Counted from the stretch's first letter, positions 16,715 to 25,461 are shown. The stretch: DNA of 64,000 nt from JBCBDX01 sp039822005 (GCA_039822005.1 JBCBMZ010000001.1:930001-994000), one strand, 5' to 3'. Notes: generated by a model not told the origin, from the letters alone. Numbers and translations are program-made.

Positions 16715-17770
16715 ATGGCTGGTATCACGCTCAAAAAAATCACCAAGCGCTGGGGCAGTTTCGTTGGGGTTGACGATTTCAATCTCGAAATTGGTGACCG
16801 GGAATTCCTGGTTCTGCTCGGCCCTTCCGGGTGCGGCAAGACCACCACTATGCGTATGGTTGCAGGGCTGGAAGATGCCACGTCTGGGGAGATCTGGATT
16901 GGCGACACGATGGTCAACAATCTCGATCCCAAGGACCGTGATGTGGCGATGGTGTTCCAATCATACGGCCTTTATCCAAACCTGACGGTTTGGGAAAATA
17001 TCCGGTTTCCGCTGCGTATCCGAAAGATCGATCCGTCGACCCATCAGGAGCGCGTGCAGCGTGCAGTGGACATGGTCGAGCTTAATGATTTTGTTCATCG
17101 CAAGCCCGCTGCGCTTTCCGGTGGCCAGCGCCAACGTGTGGCATTGGCGCGAGCCATTGTGCGGACGCCCAAAGTGTTTTTGATGGATGAGCCTCTTTCC
17201 AACCTCGATGCGAAGCTGCGTGTTTCAACGCGTGCGCAGATCAAGAATTTGCACCATGAACTGCAAGTGACGACCATTTATGTGACGCACGATCAGATTG
17301 AGGCCATGACGTTGGCCGATCGCGTAGTCGTCATGAACAAGGGTGTGGTCCAACAAGTGGGAACGCCGAAGGAGATCTACGATAACCCCAACAATACGTT
17401 TGTTGCCGGCTTTATGGGAACACCCGCCATGAACCTGATGGATGGCGAGTTGAAAGATGGGGTCTTTACCGGTGAGAACGTGACGATCAAGGGCTTGAAG
17501 TCGTTGCATGCCGGCAAGGTGACGCTCGGGTTCCGCGCGGAGGATGCGTCGATCGCGACTGGAAAAGCTGCCGAAGTCAAGGCGCCGGTTTACTCCATGG
17601 AACTATTGGGTGATGCGTCCATGGTCACCATGCGAGCGGGCGGTGCGATGGTCGCGGTGAAAGCGGAGAAAGACTTCTTTGCCGAGATTGGTTCGGAAAC
17701 CAAAGCTTCTATCCCGGCCAACATTTGTCACATTTTCGATCAGTCGACGGGCGCGCGCATTGCGGCGTGA
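16715..17770 (+). CDS. ABC transporter ATP-binding protein, UgpC/MalK type
   Basis: 351 residues. Walker A GPSGCGKTT, signature LSGGQRQR, Walker B VFLMDEPLSNLD, then a TOBE/OB C-terminal regulatory domain (about 240-350) as in MalK/UgpC. Four bases after the upstream permease. It energises the importer encoded at 13476-16710. Confidence 0.88.
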   Translation: MAGITLKKITKRWGSFVGVDDFNLEIGDREFLVLLGPSGCGKTTTMRMVAGLEDATSGEIWIGDTMVNNLDPKDRDVAMVFQSYGLYPNLTVWENIRFPLRIRKIDPSTHQERVQRAVDMVELNDFVHRKPAALSGGQRQRVALARAIVRTPKVFLMDEPLSNLDAKLRVSTRAQIKNLHHELQVTTIYVTHDQIEAMTLADRVVVMNKGVVQQVGTPKEIYDNPNNTFVAGFMGTPAMNLMDGELKDGVFTGENVTIKGLKSLHAGKVTLGFRAEDASIATGKAAEVKAPVYSMELLGDASMVTMRAGGAMVAVKAEKDFFAEIGSETKASIPANICHIFDQSTGARIAA

Positions 17771-17816
17771 CGCATCCTTCTACCGATCAGATCATTGATT
17801 GAAAGACGAGGTGATT

Positions 17817-18815
17817 ATGGCCATCGCTGGTTTCTCGCAGCGCTGGAAGGATTTTCCAGACTATATCATCGCGATCACCAAGGAGATTTGGGAAGACCGC
17901 GGTGTAGGGACACTTAACCATTATTATGCGCCGGATATTCCAGTGCGTTCGCCCATGGGTATCCAACACGGAAACCAAGCCGTCATCGCTTCCACGATGG
18001 CGACAATCAACGAGTTTCCGGACCGCGAACTGTTCGGGGAGGATGTCATCTGGTCGGGCGAGGCCAACGGAGGTTTTTTATCGTCTCACCGAATTCTCAC
18101 GCGCGCGACCCATGCCAATGACGGCGCGTTTGGGCCCGCTACCGGTATGCCGTTTCAGGTCTATGTGATCGCTGATTGCGCCGCGAAAAATGACACTATT
18201 TTCGATGAGTGGCTTGTGCGGGATTATGGCGGCATTGTTCGCCAATTGGGCTTTAATCCCAAGGACTACGCAGCCTTGTTGATCGAGCGCGAAGGCGGGC
18301 CTGCCAATTGCGCCAAGCCTTTTACGCCCGAAGTCGATGTCGATGGCGGCTATCATGGAACGGGAAACGACAATGAGTGGGGCGTTCGCTACGCTGACCT
18401 TTTGACGCGCATGATGGACAAGGAATTTCATCTGATCGGGTCACACTATGATCGTGCGGTTGTTTCGGAGTATGCAGGCGCGCGCTCTGGCGTATCATTT
18501 GATGCGGTCAAGCAATTTTGGGTGGGATTGCGCTCTTCCTTTCCGAATGCTCAATTCAAAATCCACCATCGCATCGGCCTGGATGCCGACATGTTGCCGC
18601 CGCGTGCTGCCGTGCGTTGGTCGCTGGATGGCAAGCATGAAGGGTGGGGCTCATTCGGCGAGCCGACCGGCGCCCAAGTGCATGTGATGGGCATGTGTCA
18701 TGCCGAGTTCGGGCCTTATATGGCACCCGGTGTTGAATTGGACGCGACCGTTCGGCGCGAGTGGGCTCTCTATGATGAAGTGGCGATCTGGAAGCAGATT
18801 TTGATGCAAAGCTGA
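17817..18815 (+). CDS. Two-domain NTF2/SnoaL-like protein
   Basis: 332 residues, soluble. Two NTF2-like halves, about 10-145 and 185-330 (RWSLDGKHEGWGSFGEPTGAQVHVMG then EWALYDEVAIWKQIL, the usual SnoaL end). ATG 17817 has GAGG 5 bases upstream and is preferred to a TTG at 17799. It follows the ABC ATPase and precedes the MetE-like gene, with short gaps, so all are co-transcribed. Similar in size and layout to the divergent protein at 12272; they could act as paired subunits or sequential enzymes. Reaction unknown. Confidence 0.75.
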   Translation: MAIAGFSQRWKDFPDYIIAITKEIWEDRGVGTLNHYYAPDIPVRSPMGIQHGNQAVIASTMATINEFPDRELFGEDVIWSGEANGGFLSSHRILTRATHANDGAFGPATGMPFQVYVIADCAAKNDTIFDEWLVRDYGGIVRQLGFNPKDYAALLIEREGGPANCAKPFTPEVDVDGGYHGTGNDNEWGVRYADLLTRMMDKEFHLIGSHYDRAVVSEYAGARSGVSFDAVKQFWVGLRSSFPNAQFKIHHRIGLDADMLPPRAAVRWSLDGKHEGWGSFGEPTGAQVHVMGMCHAEFGPYMAPGVELDATVRREWALYDEVAIWKQILMQS

Positions 18816-18827
18816 TTGGGGAAGATC

Positions 18828-19964
18828 ATGACGGACATCCATACAACACATGTGGGTTCACTGCCGCGCACACAAAAAGTAGTCGATTTCATTTTCGCCC
18901 GCGAAAAAGAAGAGCCCTATGATGCAGGGACCTTTGATGCGGCCATGACCGAGGCGGTCGATGACACGGTGCGCAAGCAGGTGGACGCCGGTATCCATTA
19001 TGTTTCCGACGGCGAGACGTCGAAGATCTCCTATGCGACCTATGTGAAGGATCGCTACACCGGCTTTGATGGTGACAGCCCACGCAATGCGCCAGCGGAC
19101 TTGAAGTTGTTTCCGACGTTTCTGGAGCGCCTGAAGGATGATGGCGGCACGCCGACCTATGCGCGGCCCATGTGTGTGGGCGAAGTGAAGTCAAAAGGGC
19201 AGGGTGAACTTGAAAAGGACATTGTGAACTTGAAGACCGCCATGGAAAAACATGGTGCGACGGGCGGTTTCATGAATGCGGCGTCTCCGGGTGTTATTTC
19301 ACTTTTTCTGCAAAATGATTTTTACCCGACCCGTGAAGCCTATCTGTCAGCTTTGGCTGACGCGATGAAGGAAGAGTATGAGACCATCGTCGGCGCTGGA
19401 CTGCGCTTGCAGCTGGATTGTCCCGATTTGGCGCTCTCTCGGCACATGTTGTTCACGGAACTCTCCGACGATGAGTTCGTAAAGGTCGCCGATATGCATG
19501 TTGAGGCGCTGAACCATGCGCTTCAAAATGTGCCGCAAGACATGGTTCGCGTGCACATCTGCTGGGGCAATTATGAGGGCCCACACGTCTGCGATATCTC
19601 CATGGACAAGGTGTTTACCACACTGATGAACACGAAGGCGCGGGCGGTGTTGTTTGAGACGTCGAACCCTCGCCATGCGCATGAGTGGACGGTGTTCCGT
19701 GACCGCAAAGCCGAGATCCCGGACGACAAGATATTGGTTCCTGGGGTCATCGATTCCACCACCAATTTCGTGGAGCATCCCGAAGTGGTCGCACAGCGCA
19801 TTGAGCGATTCACCGACATTGTCGGCGCTGAACGGGTGGTCGCAGGCTCTGACTGCGGATTTGGCACATTTGCCGGTTTTGGGGCTGTTGATCCTGATAT
19901 CGCCTTTGCAAAACTGGCTGCTCTTTCAGAGGGTGCGGCAATTGCATCAGCGCGCGTGTCCTGA
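18828..19964 (+). CDS. MetE C-terminal-like (cobalamin-independent methionine synthase family) zinc methyltransferase
   Basis: 378 residues forming a single MetE-C/UROD-type TIM barrel without the MetE N-terminal half. The four zinc-site residues of MetE can be matched: His243 and Cys245 in VHICWGN, Glu277 in LFETS, Cys343 in GSDCGF. THVGSLPR near the N-terminus is the family's substrate-loop motif. It probably activates a thiol or transfers a methyl group using zinc. Missing the folate-binding N-terminal half, it is unlikely to be a normal methionine synthase. The context (importer and NTF2-like proteins) suggests a catabolic role. GGGGAAG precedes the ATG. Confidence 0.8.
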   Translation: MTDIHTTHVGSLPRTQKVVDFIFAREKEEPYDAGTFDAAMTEAVDDTVRKQVDAGIHYVSDGETSKISYATYVKDRYTGFDGDSPRNAPADLKLFPTFLERLKDDGGTPTYARPMCVGEVKSKGQGELEKDIVNLKTAMEKHGATGGFMNAASPGVISLFLQNDFYPTREAYLSALADAMKEEYETIVGAGLRLQLDCPDLALSRHMLFTELSDDEFVKVADMHVEALNHALQNVPQDMVRVHICWGNYEGPHVCDISMDKVFTTLMNTKARAVLFETSNPRHAHEWTVFRDRKAEIPDDKILVPGVIDSTTNFVEHPEVVAQRIERFTDIVGAERVVAGSDCGFGTFAGFGAVDPDIAFAKLAALSEGAAIASARVS

Positions 19965-20027
19965 TCGGACTTTTCATTTCCGCGGCTTCTTCCTACATGT
20001 CGGCGAGACGTGAGGGAGGGGTGCAGG

Positions 20028-21146
20028 GTGGCGCTTACAAAAGATATTGTGTTGGCAGAATTGGCGAAATTGTCACCGCCCGGCGATTCGCAAAATATCG
20101 TCGCGCAACGCATGGTGTCGGACATTTTCATCAAGGATGGTGCGATCAGCTTTTCGATCAGCGTACCTGCCGAGCGTGCGGCGCAATTGGAGCCATTGCG
20201 CATGGCAGCTCAACGTGCCGTGGAGGCACTTGATGGTGCCGACAAGGTTATGGTCGTTTTGACCGCTGAACGAAAAGGTGGCGGCAACGCGCCGCGTTCC
20301 GCGCCAAATCAAGCTGCGCAGAAGGCAGGGCCGTCCGCGAAAGCCGGCGTGCCTGGCGTCAAACACATCATCGCGGTTGCGTCCGGAAAAGGGGGCGTGG
20401 GCAAATCCACTAGTGCAGTGAATATTGCCTTGGCGCTTGCATCGCTTGGTCAGAAGGTCGGCTTGCTCGATGCTGATGTTTACGGACCCTCCTTGCCGCG
20501 CATGATTGGGCTTAAAGATGACAAGCCGACATCCGAGGGGCGCTTGATCCACCCGTTGGTCGGGTATGGCATCAAGGTGATGTCCATCGGTTTTTTGGTC
20601 GAAGAAGAAACACCGATGGTTTGGCGTGGACCGATGGTCATTTCTGCGCTGACCCAAATGCTGCGGGAGGTGATGTGGGGCGAGTTGGATGTGCTGGTTG
20701 TCGACATGCCACCGGGAACCGGTGACGCGCAGTTGACGATGTCACAGCAAGTGCCGCTTTCCGGTGCGGTCATCATTTCAACACCGCAAGACATCGCATT
20801 GCTCGATGCGCGAAAAGGGCTGAATATGTTCAACAAGGTCGACGTGCCTATCCTCGGCATCGTTGAAAATATGAGTTACTTCCTGTGTCCGTCCTGCGGC
20901 GAACGTTCAGACATTTTTGGTCATGGCGGTGCGCGCGACGAAGCTGAAAAACTCGGTGTTCCGTTTCTTGGCGAGGTTCCCTTGCATATGGAAATCCGCA
21001 CCAATGCCGATGCCGGAACACCGGTTGTCGCGACCATGCCAGACAGTGCCCACACCGCCGCTTATGAGAACATCGCTGCCGCGATTTTGGACCAACTTCT
21101 GTCCGGTGATGCAAACCGCCAAACACCGGAAATTGTTTTCGAATAG
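20028..21146 (+). CDS. apbC: Mrp/ApbC/NBP35-family Fe-S cluster carrier ATPase
   Basis: 372 residues. N-terminal MIP18/DUF59-like domain (about 1-85), an Ala/Pro linker, then the P-loop ATPase with the deviant Walker A GKGGVGKST and the CxxC motif in FLCPSCGE that binds the bridging 4Fe-4S cluster. Family members assemble or carry Fe-S clusters in the cytoplasm. The GTG start at 20028 has GGAGG about 9 bases upstream; an upstream GTG at 20010 is less likely. Confidence 0.88.
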   Translation: MALTKDIVLAELAKLSPPGDSQNIVAQRMVSDIFIKDGAISFSISVPAERAAQLEPLRMAAQRAVEALDGADKVMVVLTAERKGGGNAPRSAPNQAAQKAGPSAKAGVPGVKHIIAVASGKGGVGKSTSAVNIALALASLGQKVGLLDADVYGPSLPRMIGLKDDKPTSEGRLIHPLVGYGIKVMSIGFLVEEETPMVWRGPMVISALTQMLREVMWGELDVLVVDMPPGTGDAQLTMSQQVPLSGAVIISTPQDIALLDARKGLNMFNKVDVPILGIVENMSYFLCPSCGERSDIFGHGGARDEAEKLGVPFLGEVPLHMEIRTNADAGTPVVATMPDSAHTAAYENIAAAILDQLLSGDANRQTPEIVFE

Positions 21147-21152
21147 GTGCAG

Positions 21153-21170
21153 TGCAAAAATTGTTTTGCA
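21153..21170. repeat. Inverted repeat between apbC and purU
   Basis: 7-base arms TGCAAAA / TTTTGCA with a 4-base loop. It has no following T-run, so it is more likely a regulatory site than a terminator. The protein or RNA role is unknown. Confidence 0.4.
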
Positions 21171-21222
21171 TGATGGACCAAATTGCGATTGAAGCCCGCT
21201 CTGAATCCAACGGAACATCATC

Positions 21223-22107
21223 ATGTCTGCCTATGTCCTCACCGTCCAATGTCAGTCCACCCGCGGTATCGTTGCGGCGATCGCACATTTTCTCGCTGAG
21301 CATGAATGTAACATCACTGATTCATCGCAGTTTGATGATCCAACAACGGGTTCGTTCTTCATGCGGGTGAGTTTTGTCTCTGAGGGTGGTGCAAGCGCAG
21401 GCAAATTAGCCGACGATTTTAGCAAAATCGCTGCCGATTTCGGCATGACATACCAATTGCACAATCCTGATACGCCGATGAAAGTGCTGATCATGGTCTC
21501 GGGTTTTGGCCACTGTCTCAATGACATGCTTTACCGCTGGCGCATTGGAGCGCTACCGATTGACATTGTTGGCGTGGTTTCAAACCATTTTGATTATCAA
21601 AAGCTGGTCGCCAATCATGACATCCCTTTCCACCACATTCAGGTAACGAAGGAAAACAAGACTGAAGCCGAAGCCAAGTTGCTCAATGTTGTCGACAATT
21701 CAGGCGCCGAACTGGTGGTATTGGCGCGCTACATGCAGGTTCTGTCGGACGCCCTTTGCAACAAGATGGCCGGGCGGATTATCAATATTCACCACTCGTT
21801 CTTGCCAAGTTTCAAGGGCGCAAACCCCTACAAGCAGGCCTACCAACGCGGCGTGAAGCTGATTGGCGCCACGGCTCACTATGTAACAGCCGACCTGGAC
21901 GAAGGCCCGATCATCGAACAGGAGACCGCGCGCGTTACCCATGCTCAGAGCGCATCGGACTATGTGTCGATCGGGCGCGATGTGGAAAGTCAGGTGTTGG
22001 CGCGTGCTGTTCATGCCCATGTACAACATCGCACCTTTATCAACGGAAACCGGGTTGTCGTGTTTCCTGCAAGCCCGGGTGCCTTTGCGTCAGCCCGTAT
22101 GGGCTAG
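21223..22107 (+). CDS. purU: Formyltetrahydrofolate deformylase
   Basis: 294 residues. N-terminal ACT domain (about 1-80), then a formyltransferase-type catalytic domain with NIHHSFLPSFKGANPY (Asn/His active site) and HYVTADLDEGPIIEQ (catalytic Asp). Hydrolyses 10-formyl-THF to THF and formate and helps balance one-carbon pools. In alphaproteobacteria it often sits with genes for catabolism of methylated compounds, which is relevant to the MetE-like cluster upstream. Ends 3 bases from convergent phnF. Confidence 0.93.
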   Translation: MSAYVLTVQCQSTRGIVAAIAHFLAEHECNITDSSQFDDPTTGSFFMRVSFVSEGGASAGKLADDFSKIAADFGMTYQLHNPDTPMKVLIMVSGFGHCLNDMLYRWRIGALPIDIVGVVSNHFDYQKLVANHDIPFHHIQVTKENKTEAEAKLLNVVDNSGAELVVLARYMQVLSDALCNKMAGRIINIHHSFLPSFKGANPYKQAYQRGVKLIGATAHYVTADLDEGPIIEQETARVTHAQSASDYVSIGRDVESQVLARAVHAHVQHRTFINGNRVVVFPASPGAFASARMG

Positions 22108-22110
22108 TCA

Positions 22111-22863
22111 CTAAATGCCGGCCTGACTATCAATGATGTCAATGACGACACGGTCAGCGGCAAAGCGTGTGATTGCGTGTTCGACGGGAATGCCTTGCAT
22201 ATCGACGTTGAGACTGCGGGTAACCAAAACAACCGCGCCAGGTGCCAGACCCAGATCAATAAGATCATCGCCGCGCGCCAGCATTGCTTCTACTTGGGTG
22301 GAGGCGCGCTGATAGTCCTCAATGCCATGCTCGTGCAGCGCTTTGGTTACCGAGCGAAGCCGGTCAAACTGTTTTGCCATCTCGCGAAAGCGCGCCGCAT
22401 CATACCAGGATGTCGCACGGCTGACCGGTGTTCCATCGACCTTTGACAGTGTTTCCAAACGCCAAACGGATGCGCCTTCTTCGATCTTCAAAGCATGTGC
22501 CACGCGTGCGGACGCCGTTTCCAGAGATGAGTCCAGCAGTTCGCGTTCAGTCGTGCGGGCTTGCCCGCTGACGCCTTGTGAGAAGCGCGTGCGCCGGCTG
22601 ATGGGGTAGGTGAGGCGCTTGATGTCTTGAAGGAAAGTGCCGCGACCCTGTTCAGCTCGCAGAAAGCCTTCATCAACGAGCGATTTGATCGCTGAGCGAA
22701 CCGTGTGGCGGTTGCAGCCGAAACGCTGCGCCAACGCCTGCTCGGTAGGCAGCTTGCCGTCATCATCGGCAAGGCCCCCATGCGCTTCGTGGCGGATTGC
22801 ATCTGCAATTTGCCGCCAAACAGCCACGCCCTGGCGCCGGTCGATTTGGAGTGTGTCCGCCAT
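22111..22863 (-). CDS. phnF: GntR/HutC-family transcriptional regulator of phosphonate genes
   Basis: 250 residues. N-terminal GntR winged helix (about 12-80; LPTEQALAQRFGCNRHTVRSAIKSLVDEGFL) and a C-terminal UTRA ligand-binding domain (about 95-240). Divergent from phnG, the usual place of phnF. It probably represses the phn operon at the palindrome in the intergenic region. Confidence 0.9.
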   Translation of the reverse strand: MADTLQIDRRQGVAVWRQIADAIRHEAHGGLADDDGKLPTEQALAQRFGCNRHTVRSAIKSLVDEGFLRAEQGRGTFLQDIKRLTYPISRRTRFSQGVSGQARTTERELLDSSLETASARVAHALKIEEGASVWRLETLSKVDGTPVSRATSWYDAARFREMAKQFDRLRSVTKALHEHGIEDYQRASTQVEAMLARGDDLIDLGLAPGAVVLVTRSLNVDMQGIPVEHAITRFAADRVVIDIIDSQAGI

Positions 22864-22876
22864 TTTCCCCGCCTTC

Positions 22877-22894
22877 GTGTCACACGCTTGTCAC
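22877..22894 (+). promoter_or_regulatory. Pho-box-like direct repeat upstream of phnG
   Basis: GTGTCAC-ACGC-TTGTCAC: two 7-base units in direct repeat at an 11-base period, the layout of a PhoB box (consensus unit CTGTCAT). Phosphonate use is normally phosphate-starvation induced, so PhoB activation is expected. Assignment is by pattern only. Confidence 0.55.
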
Positions 22895-22922
22895 GTACAG
22901 GAAATAGCTGTAACACAAAACA

Positions 22923-22936
22923 TATAGATGTCTATA
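22923..22936. promoter_or_regulatory. PhnF-type operator in the phnF-phnG gap
   Basis: TATAGA-TG-TCTATA, a perfect 6-base-arm palindrome 33 bases before phnG. It resembles the GTATAGAC-type sites I recall for mycobacterial PhnF and lies between divergent phnF and phnG. Confidence 0.6.
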
Positions 22937-22968
22937 CAAATATACAAATATGAAAGGCTGACGTTCGC

Positions 22969-23418
22969 ATGAACGAGCAAGATGAGGCACGCAGCGTGCT
23001 GATGAGCACGCTGGCGCAGGCCAAGTGGGCAGATTTTGCCGAACTTTGGGCATCGCTTGGCATGGACCCCGAGTTTGAGATGGTGCGTGGGCCGGAAATT
23101 GGGTTGATTGCGCTGCGTGGGCGTATTGGCGGTGGCGGCTCTCCATTCAATTTCGGCGAGGCGACTGCCACGCGGGCGACCGTCAAGCTGAAAAACGGAA
23201 CTGTTGGCCACGCGGTCGTTCTTGGTCGCGATGCGGCAAAAGCAAAAGTGGCTGCCGTGGTCGATGCGATGGCGCAAGATCCCGCGCAGTGCGCACTGAT
23301 TGACGAGAAACTCATTACGCCGCTCAACGCCATTCAGGCGAAGGCTGACCGCGACCTTGCCGCCGAGACTGCGGCGACGAAGGTCGATTTCTTCACGATG
23401 GTACGGGGGGATAATTGA
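22969..23418 (+). CDS. phnG: C-P lyase core subunit PhnG
   Basis: 149 residues, matching PhnG length and the conserved IGLIALRGRIGGGGSPFNFGEATATRATV stretch. Part of the PhnGHIJ core complex that attaches ATP-derived ribose triphosphate to phosphonates. First gene of the operon; its stop overlaps phnH (TGATG). Confidence 0.93.
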   Translation: MNEQDEARSVLMSTLAQAKWADFAELWASLGMDPEFEMVRGPEIGLIALRGRIGGGGSPFNFGEATATRATVKLKNGTVGHAVVLGRDAAKAKVAAVVDAMAQDPAQCALIDEKLITPLNAIQAKADRDLAAETAATKVDFFTMVRGDN

Positions 23419-24032
23419 TGACCAGTATCAGCCAGTCCATCGTCGAAGGCGGTCTTGCTGACCCGGTTCATGATGCTCAACGGGTGTTTGACGGCGTTAT
23501 GCGCGCATTGTCGCGTCCGGGACAGATCTGTCCGATCGATACGTTTGCCAAGGCGCCACAGCCACTCAATTCAACCACCGCTGCGCTGTTGCAGACGTTG
23601 GCTGATGCGGACACCAATATCTGGCTTGATGCGGCCTGTAATGGCAGCGACGTGCGAGGCTGGGTTTCCTTTCACACCGGCTCTCCGGTAGTTGAGGCGA
23701 CGAGCGAGGCGCATTTTGCCATTGTCGCCGATCCGTCCAAGGTGCCCTCTCTCATGATGTTCGCGCTGGGTACGCAAGAATATCCGGACCGCTCTACCAC
23801 GATCATTGTTCAAGTCCCCGCCATCGGCACCGGTTCGCGGTGGAGGCTTTCCGGCCCAGGCATCAAAGATACCGGCATGGTGCAAGTTGAGGGTATGCCA
23901 GCCGATTTTGAGGCCCGGTGGGCTGAAAATCGCGGCTTTTTCCCGCGTGGCGTTGACTTGGTTCTGGCCGCGCCGGACGCGGTCCTTGGTTTACCCCGTA
24001 CAACCAAACTGGAAGCGATGGAGAACGCCTGA
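23418..24032 (+). CDS. phnH: C-P lyase core subunit PhnH
   Basis: 204 residues; PhnH family (PLP-transferase-like fold without the PLP lysine). DPVHDAQRVFDGVMRALSRPG at the N-terminus and FPRGVDLVLAAPDAVLGLPRTT at the C-terminus are diagnostic. ATG 23418 overlaps the phnG stop, and the gene overlaps phnI by one base. Confidence 0.93.
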   Translation: MTSISQSIVEGGLADPVHDAQRVFDGVMRALSRPGQICPIDTFAKAPQPLNSTTAALLQTLADADTNIWLDAACNGSDVRGWVSFHTGSPVVEATSEAHFAIVADPSKVPSLMMFALGTQEYPDRSTTIIVQVPAIGTGSRWRLSGPGIKDTGMVQVEGMPADFEARWAENRGFFPRGVDLVLAAPDAVLGLPRTTKLEAMENA

Positions 24033-25135
24033 TGTATGTTGCAGTGAAGGGTGGAGAAAAGGCTATTAGAAATGCGCACGCGCTTCTTGCCAAAAAACGC
24101 CGTGGCGACGCCAACCTGCCGTCGATTACATTGGAGCAACTGACCGAACAGCTGGCGTTGGCTGTGGATCGTGTGATGAGCGAAGGCTCGCTTTACGACC
24201 AGGAATTGGCGTCGCTGGCCATCAAGCAAGCGCGCGGGGATTTGATTGAAGCGATTTTCTTGACCCGCGCCTATCGCACAACATTGCCACGCTTTGGTTA
24301 TTCTGAGCCGGTTGATACAGGGTCAATGCTCATCGAAAGACGCATTTCGGCGACTTACAAGGATCTGCCTGGTGGACAAATGCTTGGCCCGACATTCGAC
24401 TATACGCACCGCCTTTTGGATCCGTCGCTTGCAAGCGATGATGCGCAGCCTTCGGCTGAAAAGTCAGAACCCGGCGAAAGGGCGATGCGCGTTTCCGACA
24501 TTTTGGCCATGGATGGCCTGATTGAGGAAGATGGTGCGTCTGGTGGCGATGAGCCACAGGATCTCACACGCACGCCGATGGAGTTTCCGTTAAACCGGGA
24601 CGGACGACTGCAGGCGCTTTCGCGTGGCGATGAAGGGTTTTTGCTGGCTATGGCCTACTCCACGCAGCGCGGTTATGGACGCACGCACCCCTTTGTTGGC
24701 GAAATCCGCATCGGACTTGTTGATGTCGAATATGTCGTGCCGGAATTGGGTTTCGCGGTACGTATCGGCCGCATTCGCGTGACCGAGTGCCAGATGGTGA
24801 ACCAGTTTAAAGGTTCTTCGAAAGCGCCACCGCAGTTTACCCGTGGCTACGGGCTGGTGTTTGGGCAATCGGAACGCAAGTCGATGGCGATGTCACTGTG
24901 CGACCGTTCGTTGCGATGTGAAGAGCTGGGAGAGGATCGCATCGCGCCAGCCCAGGACGAAGAGTTTGTGATTTCACATTCCGATAATGTTCAGGCGACC
25001 GGCTTCGTTGAGCATCTCAAGCTGCCACACTATGTCGACTTCCAGGCTGAATTGGAACTGGTGCGTAAGATGCGTGAGGAATTCGCGCAATCAAAAGCCG
25101 ATAGTGAAGAAATATACCAGGAGGCTGCAGAATGA
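24032..25135 (+). CDS. phnI: C-P lyase core subunit PhnI (nucleosidase)
   Basis: 367 residues; PhnI family (YVAVKGGEKAI start; LPRFGYSEPVDTGSM). PhnI displaces adenine from ATP with phosphonate, with PhnGHL. The 3' end contains a perfect AGGAGG (25119-25124) seven bases before an ATG that overlaps its stop codon, but phnJ does not begin there (see 25136-25463). Confidence 0.93.
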   Translation: MYVAVKGGEKAIRNAHALLAKKRRGDANLPSITLEQLTEQLALAVDRVMSEGSLYDQELASLAIKQARGDLIEAIFLTRAYRTTLPRFGYSEPVDTGSMLIERRISATYKDLPGGQMLGPTFDYTHRLLDPSLASDDAQPSAEKSEPGERAMRVSDILAMDGLIEEDGASGGDEPQDLTRTPMEFPLNRDGRLQALSRGDEGFLLAMAYSTQRGYGRTHPFVGEIRIGLVDVEYVVPELGFAVRIGRIRVTECQMVNQFKGSSKAPPQFTRGYGLVFGQSERKSMAMSLCDRSLRCEELGEDRIAPAQDEEFVISHSDNVQATGFVEHLKLPHYVDFQAELELVRKMREEFAQSKADSEEIYQEAAE

Positions 25136-25461
25136 TTGCCGAAGCCACAGGTGCGCTTTCGACCGACTACACGGCTTTTTTAATCGCCTCCATCACCGCC
25201 ATCGCCGTCACCATCGCTATCGCCAAACCAGCCGCCTACATTGGTGTCGATGAGCCAGCCGCCGGGGCCGCACATGTCGTCGGGCAAGGCGATAATCATG
25301 GCCGGCCGGAACAGCAATGCAACAGCTCCAACAAGCCAGAGCCAAATTGGTATGCCAACGATACTATTGGAAAGAACATCAAACATCTAATTTGTATCCC
25401 GCTTCCAGATACCGCGAATTTTAAACGCGAGTTATTAAATTTACCCGTTGAGGTCAGCTAA
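25132..25461 (+). CDS. Doubtful plus-strand ORF between phnI and phnJ
   Basis: 109 codons; its ATG overlaps the phnI stop and has AGGAGG 7 bases upstream, so it should be translated to some extent. The product has one hydrophobic stretch (about 13-38) and then a low-complexity, family-less C-terminus. It is largely antisense to the more protein-like ORF at 25180-25386. Most likely it is the old phnJ initiation signal now reading into inserted DNA rather than a conserved gene. Confidence 0.25.
   Translation: MIAEATGALSTDYTAFLIASITAIAVTIAIAKPAAYIGVDEPAAGAAHVVGQGDNHGRPEQQCNSSNKPEPNWYANDTIGKNIKHLICIPLPDTANFKRELLNLPVEVS
25180..25386 (-). CDS. Small putative membrane protein antisense within the phn operon
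   Basis: 68 residues: one hydrophobic helix (about 10-33, rich in W, L and V), then a GPGGW segment and an acidic Gly/Asp C-terminal tail (GDSDGDGDGGDGGD), a layout common in small alphaproteobacterial membrane proteins. No recognised family. Its Shine-Dalgarno is weak (GGGA about 10 bases upstream). It lies in a 328-base gap between phnI and phnJ, which are normally adjacent, and points against the operon. Confidence 0.5.
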   Translation of the reverse strand: MFDVLSNSIVGIPIWLWLVGAVALLFRPAMIIALPDDMCGPGGWLIDTNVGGWFGDSDGDGDGGDGGD

